Source of the DNA: Rosistilla carotiformis
Lineage (GTDB): Bacteria > Planctomycetota > Planctomycetia > Pirellulales > Pirellulaceae
Assembly: GCF_007753095.1 (NCBI RefSeq)
Contig: NZ_CP036348.1
Location: forward strand, 3,844,001-3,908,000
Length of the DNA stretch: 64,000 nt
Direction of reading: 5' to 3'
Shown here: positions 1 to 8,389 of the stretch, in pieces
How the letters are laid out: every line of letters starts with the position of its first letter
Position numbering within the stretch: the stretch's first letter is position 1
Position numbers and translations under genes: made by a program
Notes under the pieces: model-generated
What the model saw: the letters and a program-made list of their open reading frames with translations, nothing else
The model's database searches: none
Told to the model about the DNA's origin: nothing

Positions 1-207
1 TCGCAATCCAGTCGCCGCCGCGTCATCGAAGTTCGGCGTCTTAACGATCGGGTGTCCGTTGTAAGCCATGTCGCCCCAACCTTGATCGTCGGCCATCACG
101 AGGATGATATTCGGCTTGGTGGAGCCGGAATCATCGGCTCCGGCAGCGGCCAGCCATGGTGTGAAGAACAAGCTCAGTAGCATCCATCGAATCGGTCGTC
201 TTTGCAT
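1..207 (-). CDS. Sulfatase, N-terminal fragment (cut by window edge)
   Basis: Only the first 69 codons lie in the window; the rest continues beyond position 1. The product starts with a hydrophobic signal peptide (MLLSLFFTPWLAAAGA) and then KPNIILVMADDQGWGDMAYNG, the N-terminal metal-binding DD segment of type I sulfatases. The HPIVKTPNFDDAAATG stretch is the usual 'TPN-D-A--G' follow-up. The catalytic Cys/Ser motif would be off the window, so the enzyme type cannot be told. The ATG at 205-207 is chosen because the signal peptide starts there. The family removes sulfate esters from carbohydrates in the periplasm or outside the cell. It is divergent from the PSD1 gene at 427, and a small possible ORF lies directly upstream on the same strand. 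Confidence 0.88.
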   Translation of the reverse strand, partial: MQRRPIRWMLLSLFFTPWLAAAGADDSGSTKPNIILVMADDQGWGDMAYNGHPIVKTPNFDDAAATGLR

Positions 208-257
208 TAGGTAAGCCTTTGTAGATTGCAAACGAGGTGGGAAGGGAAGTCGATATC

Positions 258-401
258 TTAATCGATCGAAAGACCGTCGTCGGGCTCCCGCGACAGGTTG
301 CGATGCCAACCTTCGTCGACCAGCGGCGAACCTTGTTCGGAAAAAAGCTGCAAAAAGCGACGAAACTCCGCCACTTCGGTCGGGTTCAAACTGACGGACA
401 A
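258..401 (-). CDS. Possible small ORF (47 aa) upstream of the sulfatase
   Basis: An open frame on the minus strand begins with TTG at 399-401, 9 nt after a good GAGGA ribosome site (411-415), and stops with TAA at 258-260. The product would be 47 residues, with a helix-like segment (NPTEVAEFRRFLQLFSEQG) and an acidic end. The amino-acid pattern looks coding rather than random, but there is no ATG and an in-frame TGA lies just before the ribosome site. It ends 50 nt before the sulfatase start and could be co-transcribed with it. The alternative is a decayed 3' end of an older gene. No family is recognised. Confidence 0.3.
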   Translation of the reverse strand: MSVSLNPTEVAEFRRFLQLFSEQGSPLVDEGWHRNLSREPDDGLSID

Positions 402-426
402 CGCGGTGAATCCTCAGTCTGGAGAG

Positions 427-3081
427 ATGGACGTGCACAACGGAAAGACACAAATCGGCCTGATCGTGATGGCGATCGCATTTTGGGGCTCGGCTGACGC
501 CGCCGAGGTGACGCCGGATCAGGCCGATTTCTTTGAGACGAAGATTCGTCCGGTATTGGTCAAACAGTGCTACGGATGCCACTCCAACGAATCGGGGAAC
601 GCTCGCGGTGGCTTGCGACTGGATACCCGTGAACTCACCCACATCGGCGGCAGCAGTGGACCGGCGATCGTGCCGGGAGATCTCGATGGCAGTCTGCTGT
701 TCAACGCCCTCACGCATCAAGATTTCGTGATGCCGCCGCGCAGCGAGATGCTGCCCGAATCGGTCATCGAAGATTTCCGCAAGTGGATCGAAATGGGAGC
801 GCCCGATCCGCGAACCGGCGCGGTGACGGAGATCCGATCGTCGATCGATGCGGAACAGATCCAACAGGCGAAGGCGGAGTTCTGGGCTTATCAAAAGCCA
901 GCCCGACGCCCCGCCCCGAACACCGACGGCGACTGGTCGCTGACCGATATCGACCGCTGGATTGAGGCGGAACTCACCGAGAACGAACTCGCCCCCGCAT
1001 CGGACGCGTCGGCATACACCGTCGCGCGGCGGCTCTATTTCGATCTGATCGGACTCCCTCCCACCGCGGAACAAATCGCTGATTTCCAAAAAGCATGGGA
1101 CCGCGATCCCACCGCGGCAATCGCCGCCGCAACCGATCAATTGCTACAGTCGCCGCAGTTTGGTGAGCGATGGGGGCGGCATTGGTTGGACGTCGCGAGG
1201 TACGCCGAATCGAGCGGCCGCGGCGTGAACATGACCTATCCCCAAGCCTGGCGTTATCGCGACTACGTCATCGATTCGTTCAACAACGACAAACCGTACG
1301 ACCGCTTCGTCCAAGAACAGCTTGCCGGCGACCTGCTGCCCGTCTCCAGCGACCAGCAATGGGCCGAGAATCTGATCGCAACAAGCTTCTTGGCAATGGG
1401 CCCCAAAAATGTCAACCAACGCAACGGCACTCAGTTCGCCGCCGACCTGGTCGATGAGCAAATCGACGTCACCACCCGCGTCTTGATCGGCACATCGATC
1501 GCGTGTGCCCGTTGTCACGACCACAAATTCGATCCGATACCGCAGACCGACTACTACGCTCTGGTTGGCATCTTCGGCAACATGTCGACCTATTTTGGAG
1601 CTCCTGCGTCATCGATCGGGATCGCTCGCGGATTGCAAACGCAACAGACGAGCAACCTGTTGCGGCTGCCGATCGACGATCCCAACCCGTTTGAAAAGGA
1701 CCTCTCGGCGACGGAACTCGAGACCATGCGAGAGCGACTCGCGTCGTTATCGACCGAATTACGGGAAACGCGAATGAACCAACGTCGCCCCGGCGCGACA
1801 CAGGTTCCGATCTCCCGTATCGTGCGGATGACTGGAGAGATTGAATACCTGTCGGCCAAACTGGGAGGCTACGATCCCCAGGGACAACCGATCAGTTTTT
1901 GCATGGGCGTTCAAGCCAAAGAGCAGCCGAAAGAGGTCCGTTTGCTGGTCCGTGGCGAAATCGATCAGCCCGCACAGGTTGTGGCCCCAGGCTTTCCGCA
2001 AGTGCTCAGCGACGCACCGGCATCGATCGCCGAGGGCTCGACGGGGCGGTTGGAGTTCGCTCGCTGGATCACCGATCGTGACCATCCGTTGACGGCGCGC
2101 GTGATGGCGAACCGGATCTGGCAACATCTGTTGGGACAAGGAATCGTCGGGTCTCCCGAAAACTTTGGATCGACCGGTTCGCCGCCAACGCATCCGGAAC
2201 TATTGGATCATTTGGCGTTAGAGTTTGTCGAAGCGGGATGGTCGGTCAAATCGCTGATCCGCCAGATCGTGACGTCGCGTGTCTATCGAATCGATTCGTC
2301 GTTCGACCGAACAAGCTTCGAAAAAGATCCCGAAAACAAACTGTTGTGGCGAGCGAACATGCGACGTTTGGATGCCGAAGCGATTCGCGATGCGATGCTG
2401 TTTGTCAGTGGCAAGATCGACCTCCAGCGCCCGCCTGCATCGCTGGTCGCCGAATCGGGATACATGCGCGTTCGCGATGGGAATCTCGTCAACCTCTTCG
2501 ACTTGGCAGCCAATCCGTCACGAGGCGGCATGGGATCGGGGATGGCGATGGGTATGGCGGACGGATCGATGCGCGATCGCTTCCGCAGCCAACGACGCGG
2601 CAGGTTTGGTGGCAATCGCGAGAGAGGCGGGATGGCGCAAGCAACACTTCCGACGCCGGGGACCGATCGATTGGACATGGCGTCGGCCGAATATCGCAGC
2701 GTCTACCTGCCGGTCGTTCGCGACGAGGTGCCTCGCGCTTTGGCCGTCTTCGATTTTGCCGAACCATCGATGGTTGTCGGTCAACGCGAAACGTCCAGCA
2801 CGCCCAACCAAGCGTTGTTCCTGATGAACAATCCGTTTGTGACCGCTCAAGCCGACGCGTTGGCCCGTCGCGTGGTCGAAGAAGCGTCCACGCCAGCGGC
2901 TCGTTTGTACCGGGCCTTTGAACTCTGCTTCGGCCGCTCGCCCAACGCGACCGAAGTCTCCGCAGTCCGTCAGTTCCTGGAGGACTTTGAAGATGTCCAA
3001 ACGTTACGCGGCCGCGGGCTGGCGATGACCGCACTGTGCCAATCGTTGTTGGCGTCGGCAGATTTCCGTTACATCGATTGA
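427..3081 (+). CDS. PSD1-type planctomycete cytochrome c (PSCyt1 + DUF1549 + DUF1553)
   Basis: Product of 884 residues. A signal peptide ends near residue 23. A planctomycete-type cytochrome c domain follows, with the haem motif CYGCH at residues 48-52. DUF1549 (PSCyt2) starts near 'LTDIDRWIEAEL' at about residue 170 and includes RWGRHWLDVARYAES. DUF1553 (PSD1) runs from about residue 534 (RLEFARWITDRDHPLTARV) to the end. A Gly/Met/Arg-rich insertion sits at about residues 699-738. The start at 427 gives a proper signal peptide; ATG 469 is an alternative, and earlier in-frame codons add a non-signal tail. The family is abundant in planctomycetes, exported, and of uncertain function. It is nearly always paired with a DUF1501 gene, as here, 76 bp downstream. 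Confidence 0.93.
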   Translation: MDVHNGKTQIGLIVMAIAFWGSADAAEVTPDQADFFETKIRPVLVKQCYGCHSNESGNARGGLRLDTRELTHIGGSSGPAIVPGDLDGSLLFNALTHQDFVMPPRSEMLPESVIEDFRKWIEMGAPDPRTGAVTEIRSSIDAEQIQQAKAEFWAYQKPARRPAPNTDGDWSLTDIDRWIEAELTENELAPASDASAYTVARRLYFDLIGLPPTAEQIADFQKAWDRDPTAAIAAATDQLLQSPQFGERWGRHWLDVARYAESSGRGVNMTYPQAWRYRDYVIDSFNNDKPYDRFVQEQLAGDLLPVSSDQQWAENLIATSFLAMGPKNVNQRNGTQFAADLVDEQIDVTTRVLIGTSIACARCHDHKFDPIPQTDYYALVGIFGNMSTYFGAPASSIGIARGLQTQQTSNLLRLPIDDPNPFEKDLSATELETMRERLASLSTELRETRMNQRRPGATQVPISRIVRMTGEIEYLSAKLGGYDPQGQPISFCMGVQAKEQPKEVRLLVRGEIDQPAQVVAPGFPQVLSDAPASIAEGSTGRLEFARWITDRDHPLTARVMANRIWQHLLGQGIVGSPENFGSTGSPPTHPELLDHLALEFVEAGWSVKSLIRQIVTSRVYRIDSSFDRTSFEKDPENKLLWRANMRRLDAEAIRDAMLFVSGKIDLQRPPASLVAESGYMRVRDGNLVNLFDLAANPSRGGMGSGMAMGMADGSMRDRFRSQRRGRFGGNRERGGMAQATLPTPGTDRLDMASAEYRSVYLPVVRDEVPRALAVFDFAEPSMVVGQRETSSTPNQALFLMNNPFVTAQADALARRVVEEASTPAARLYRAFELCFGRSPNATEVSAVRQFLEDFEDVQTLRGRGLAMTALCQSLLASADFRYID

Positions 3082-3157
3082 TCGATCGTATGACCCGTCC
3101 CCCGCTTCACTCGTTTCCGCTGAAAACCGTTCCCTCGTACTGAAGAGAATTCGACCG

Positions 3158-4555
<1,398 letters not shown>

Positions 4556-4558
4556 ACG

Positions 4559-4703
4559 CAATACCGTTCAACGAAGCGTAGTGGACGAGGCTACGAGTCC
4601 TTTTGCATGCATCAGACCAAACCGCTGGGACTCGTAACCTCGTCCACTACATCCCACCGCTAATTATTGCGACGGTCCGAGGCTCCGTCGTTGAACGGTA
4701 TTG
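4559..4703. repeat. Nested inverted repeat between DUF1501 and NAD kinase genes
   Basis: A 16-bp perfect outer inverted repeat (4559-4574 with 4688-4703, caataccgttcaacga) encloses a 23-bp inner repeat with one mismatch (4578-4600 with 4628-4650). A short third stem lies at 4671-4689 (gacgg/ccgtc). The segment separates two convergent genes, so it could end transcription in both directions, but it lacks a T tract. Its two-level symmetry looks more like a dispersed repetitive element than a simple terminator. Confidence 0.85.
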
Positions 4704-4728
4704 GGCCTAAACGATCGGCCAGGGGAGC

Positions 4729-5628
4729 TTAGTTCTTGCTGATCGTATTGCCGCTCCAACCCAGCTTTTCGCGGAGCGTTCGGTAGTCGTTCTGCCCCGG
4801 CACGGCAACCATTTGGAAACTGTAGGGGGATCGCTGCACGCGCACTCGGTCGCCCGGTTGGATCACGTCGACGACGCGGCCATCGACGACAAGGCTCGTC
4901 GAGTCGTTGGGGTTGGCGACCGACAGATCAAACGTCCGGTCGGCGGTATCGACAACCGATCGGTGCGTTAGCGTATGGGGGCTGATCGGCGAGATCACAA
5001 ACGCTTGCAGATTCTTCCGCAAGATCGGCCCACCTGCCGAAAGGTTATGCGCGGTCGAACCGATCGGCGTGCTGATGATCAACCCGTCACAACTGTAGCT
5101 GGTCGCGTGGACGAGATCGACTGAAAGATCGATGCTGAGGATCCGATAGGGCGGACCGCCGAGAATCGCTGCTTCGTTTAATCCCAGTTGGACCGCGATC
5201 TCTTCGCCGTCGCGGATGATCGAAGCTCTCAACATTAGGTGATCGACCAGTTCGCAATCGCCGTTGGCAACCGTACCCCAGATATCGAGGAAGGCGTCGG
5301 GAGTGAGCGCCGCCAAGAAACCGAGGTGCCCGCAATTGACGCCCAAGATCGGCAATTGATTCTCGCCCATCTGCCGCGCCGTTTGCAGGATCGATCCGTC
5401 GCCTCCCAATACGATCACGAGATCGTGATTGGTGTTTTCAAAGTCATAGCTGAAGTCGAGATCGACCGCCGCGATCTCCGCTCGATCAGCGATCAACGAC
5501 CGCAAGCGATTCAGTTCCGACGCGACGCTGGGACGATCCAGTGCCCCGACGACAACGACATCGGGGCGCGTTCGCCCGGCTCGCGGCCAGCGCGGTCGTT
5601 GTTTTTCGGACGATTCAGATTGCGACAT
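4729..5628 (-). CDS. nadK: NAD kinase
   Basis: Phosphorylates NAD to NADP using ATP or polyphosphate, in the cytoplasm. With the start at 5628 the product has 299 residues, the usual length. The GGDG nucleotide motif is at residues 75-78 (LVIVLGGDGSIL), followed by 'LGVNCGHLGFLA', 'GLNEAAILGGP', 'YSCDGLIISTPIGSTAHNLS' and 'ISPHTLTHRS', all standard NAD-kinase blocks. The first 30 residues or so after the start are Ser/Arg/Pro-rich and look like an unstructured tail. The frame stays open to an ATG at 5715, but the added residues are arginine-rich and unlike the family. No strong ribosome site decides the start. It is convergent with the DUF1501 gene. Confidence 0.95.
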   Translation of the reverse strand: MSQSESSEKQRPRWPRAGRTRPDVVVVGALDRPSVASELNRLRSLIADRAEIAAVDLDFSYDFENTNHDLVIVLGGDGSILQTARQMGENQLPILGVNCGHLGFLAALTPDAFLDIWGTVANGDCELVDHLMLRASIIRDGEEIAVQLGLNEAAILGGPPYRILSIDLSVDLVHATSYSCDGLIISTPIGSTAHNLSAGGPILRKNLQAFVISPISPHTLTHRSVVDTADRTFDLSVANPNDSTSLVVDGRVVDVIQPGDRVRVQRSPYSFQMVAVPGQNDYRTLREKLGWSGNTISKN

Positions 5629-5739
5629 GGAGAGCCTGGCACTGTTTGATTGTGTTTTCTGTCCGCGATCCGCAGCACGAAGCGTTATCATACGCCAGCG
5701 GCGGCCGGGCTGCATGGTTTTGCAGTGCCGAGCGTGCGA

Positions 5740-6774
5740 TTAAAACTGCACCGCTTCGCGGATCTGGAATTCGGCCCAGACCGGCAGATGATCGCTGATC
5801 GCTTGGGCTTCAGCGATCGTCAGGTTGTATTGCCGAAGAAAGTCGATCGCCCCGGAATCGCCAAGGAATTCGGTCGTATTGTTGCGGTTGAACAACAGAT
5901 TGGATGTCTGGCGTTGGGCGTGGATGTCCGAGGGCGTTCCTTCCAGGGCAAATCGAATGTCGGCCGATGCGTACTTGGCCAGTTCGTAATCGCCAGCAAA
6001 AAAGCAGCCGGCGAGAATGACATCGTCCTCGCCCCGGCCGTCGTGTTGGATCGAATGGAACAGCGACGTCAGCAGCTCCAACTCCTTCTGCGGATTGTCG
6101 GGATCGACGTAAACGTTGGCCATCGAGAAGGTCCAGGCATCGTGTGGATCGACGCCAACGGTGCGGAACCATCCGACCAACGGTTCGTAAGCGATCTGAT
6201 TCGCGGGGTCGGTAACGGTGTAGGTTTGCTTCAGATCGGCTTCCACCCGTTGGCGATCGAAGATGAACCCGAGCAGTTGTTGATATCCGTCGGGGCCAAC
6301 TTGCGGGCCCGCGATGAAATCGTAAGTCCGGCCGTCGCGATTCAGATATTCGACGATCCGTGGAAACAGTTCGCGGCGGTCGGCGTCGACTTCCTGCACG
6401 GCGATCAAGTCGATCTGCTGCAGCAACCGCACGATAAAGTCCATCGTTTTGGGATCGCTGACCTTCTCGCGACTGAATTCCCGCAGGTTGAAGGTCCCTA
6501 ATCGGATCGTCCCGGGCGTCGCTTGCCGGCTGGAAACCGTCTGCACCCCAACGCCGGGAAGACTCAGCGGCGGCAGCGATGATCCCGGAGCGGAGAATCC
6601 ACTGCCCGGTTCGGCGGTGGCGGAGCTGAACATCGCGCGGAGATCCTGGACCACGCCGGCGCTCGATTCGCGTCGCTTTAAGTGCAGCCCGTCGATCCCT
6701 TCGATCTCGTAGAATTTGACCAACGCGATAATCGCAATGACAGATACGACGATCAGATTAAGAACAAACTTCAT
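5740..6774 (-). CDS. Membrane-anchored endonuclease/exonuclease/phosphatase (EEP) family protein
   Basis: Product of 344 residues. An N-terminal hydrophobic segment (VLNLIVVSVIAIIALVKF) acts as a signal anchor, followed by a Ser/Pro-rich linker. The EEP catalytic domain starts near 'IRLGTFNLREF'. Visible family residues are the Glu in 'LIAVQEVDADR', the 'DDVILAGCFF' block, and the terminal 'SDHLPVWAEF' with its catalytic His. The start at 6774 has GGAG nine bases upstream; the longer frame to 6801 has no better site. The family are metal-dependent phosphodiesterases acting on nucleic acids, phospholipids or small phosphates. The extracytoplasmic position suggests nuclease or phosphodiesterase work outside the cytoplasm. 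The Asn usual in 'GDFN' is replaced (AGCFFAGD), so activity may be altered. Confidence 0.85.
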   Translation of the reverse strand: MKFVLNLIVVSVIAIIALVKFYEIEGIDGLHLKRRESSAGVVQDLRAMFSSATAEPGSGFSAPGSSLPPLSLPGVGVQTVSSRQATPGTIRLGTFNLREFSREKVSDPKTMDFIVRLLQQIDLIAVQEVDADRRELFPRIVEYLNRDGRTYDFIAGPQVGPDGYQQLLGFIFDRQRVEADLKQTYTVTDPANQIAYEPLVGWFRTVGVDPHDAWTFSMANVYVDPDNPQKELELLTSLFHSIQHDGRGEDDVILAGCFFAGDYELAKYASADIRFALEGTPSDIHAQRQTSNLLFNRNNTTEFLGDSGAIDFLRQYNLTIAEAQAISDHLPVWAEFQIREAVQF

Positions 6775-7058
6775 TTTTGCGGTCTCCGAGCCCCGGGACA
6801 TGCGATCACTAATGATTTCCTTGTTTTCGGCGATTTCGGTTAATGGAAGTCAGTCGCGGCGGCCGCTTCGGTCGATCCCAACGCCAGCGAAGCGGATTGC
6901 AACGATCTTGACGATAGCGCGGGCAACGGCTAATGGCAGGCTGACAAAATGCTCGATGATCGGTATCCTGGAGGCTTCCCAAGCCGTGTCGGATTGGCGC
7001 GGTGCGGAGTTCCCATTACTCGCACACTTTCCTGCCGCTATCTACAGTTAAACATCTC

Positions 7059-8291
7059 ATGGTTGAAGTCAAAGTACCCACCGTCGGCGAATCGATCAGC
7101 GAAGTTCAAATCGGCCGTTGGCTGAAGCAACAAGACGAATGGGTCGAAGCCGACGAAGATCTGGTCGAAATTGAAACCGAAAAAGCCTCGGTTCAAATCC
7201 CTTCGCCTTCGGCCGGCTATCTGCGGAACATCACCAAGCAGCAGGATGAGTTCGCTAAAGTGGGCGACGTGATCGCTCAAATCGAAGCGGGTGAAGCTCC
7301 TTCGGCCAACGGTACGGCATCGACCGCCGCGGCGGCACCGGCTGGCGAATCGGCCGACGACGCCCGCGTGATGCCAGCGGCTGCCCGATTGATCGCCGAA
7401 CATAACCTCAACCCGGCCGACATCAAAGCAACCGGACCGGGCGGACGCCTGTTGAAGGAAGATGTTGTCGACCACATCTCCGGCGCGACGATTTCCAAAG
7501 TCCCCGCGGCCGCGCCGAAGCAACCGGCTGCCGCACCCGCGAAAGCCAGCGAAGAGCGTCCACGGACATCGCTGATGACCTCGGGCGAACACCGGGCTGA
7601 GGAAGTCAAACCGCTGAGCATGCTGCGTCGCACGATCGCCGCACGGTTGGTCGAAGCGCAACACAACGCGGCGTTGTTGACCACGTTCAACGAAATCGAC
7701 ATGGAACCTGTCAAGGAATTGCGATCCAAATACAAGGACGCGTTCCAGAAGAAGCACGGCGTCAAGCTGGGCTTTATGTCGTTCTTCGCCAAAGCGGCTG
7801 TCGAAGCGCTCCGTCGCTTCCCCGCCGTCAATTCGGAGATTCGCGGCAACAACATCGTCTATCGCCATTATTATGACATCGGAATCGCGATCGGTGGCGG
7901 TAAGGGACTTGTTGTGCCGATTCTGCGGAACGTCGAATTCATGTCGTTTGCCGACGTCGAACGAGCGATCTCCGATTTCGCTGACGACGCGCAAGCCAAC
8001 CGCTTGAACCCACAAGATCTCGACGGCGGAACGTTCACGATCAGCAACGGCGGGATCTACGGATCGCTGCTGTCGACGCCGATCGTCAATCCACCGCAAA
8101 GCGGCATCTTGGGACTGCACTCGATCCAAGATCGGCCGATGGCGATCAATGGGGAAGTTGTGATCCGACCGATGATGTACGTCGCGTTGACCTACGACCA
8201 TCGCGTCGTCGACGGCCGCGAAGCGGTCAGCTTCCTACGCGTCATCAAAGACGTTTTGGAAGATCCAGCACGACTGTTCCTGGAAGTGTAG
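7059..8291 (+). CDS. sucB: Dihydrolipoamide acyltransferase E2 (2-oxoglutarate dehydrogenase succinyltransferase)
   Basis: Transfers a succinyl group from the lipoyl arm to CoA in the 2-oxoglutarate dehydrogenase complex. The 410 residues show an N-terminal lipoyl domain with the lipoylated lysine at residue 42 (ETEKASVQI), an Ala/Pro-rich hinge, a peripheral subunit-binding domain ([31 protein letters not shown]), a second Ala/Pro linker, and the catalytic domain ending with [10 protein letters not shown] (His381, Asp385). '[16 protein letters not shown]' favours the succinyl rather than acetyl type. The start at 7059 gives the family N-terminus. No E1 (sucA) or E3 (lpd) gene is adjacent, and the neighbours are unrelated, so partners must be encoded elsewhere. 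Confidence 0.93.
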   Translation: MVEVKVPTVGESISEVQIGRWLKQQDEWVEADEDLVEIETEKASVQIPSPSAGYLRNITKQQDEFAKVGDVIAQIEAGEAPSANGTASTAAAAPAGESADDARVMPAAARLIAEHNLNPADIKATGPGGRLLKEDVVDHISGATISKVPAAAPKQPAAAPAKASEERPRTSLMTSGEHRAEEVKPLSMLRRTIAARLVEAQHNAALLTTFNEIDMEPVKELRSKYKDAFQKKHGVKLGFMSFFAKAAVEALRRFPAVNSEIRGNNIVYRHYYDIGIAIGGGKGLVVPILRNVEFMSFADVERAISDFADDAQANRLNPQDLDGGTFTISNGGIYGSLLSTPIVNPPQSGILGLHSIQDRPMAINGEVVIRPMMYVALTYDHRVVDGREAVSFLRVIKDVLEDPARLFLEV

Positions 8292-8348
8292 AATGGGGCG
8301 ATTGTCGTCCCTTCGGGTGCAGTAATGGCCCCTTCCGCAACCGCCCAA

Positions 8349-8377
8349 GGTGAAGGTTCGACAAACGAACCTTCACC
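8349..8377. repeat. Perfect hairpin directly before the ribosome site of the FAD oxidoreductase gene
   Basis: Arms of 12 bp (8349-8360, ggtgaaggttcg; 8366-8377) are perfect complements with a 5-nt loop. The hairpin ends one base before the GGAG ribosome site (8378-8381) of the TTG-started gene at 8390. It could end sucB transcription or modulate access of ribosomes to the next gene. There is no T tract, so a simple intrinsic terminator is less likely. Confidence 0.75.
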
Positions 8378-8389
8378 GGAGCCGTTGCA

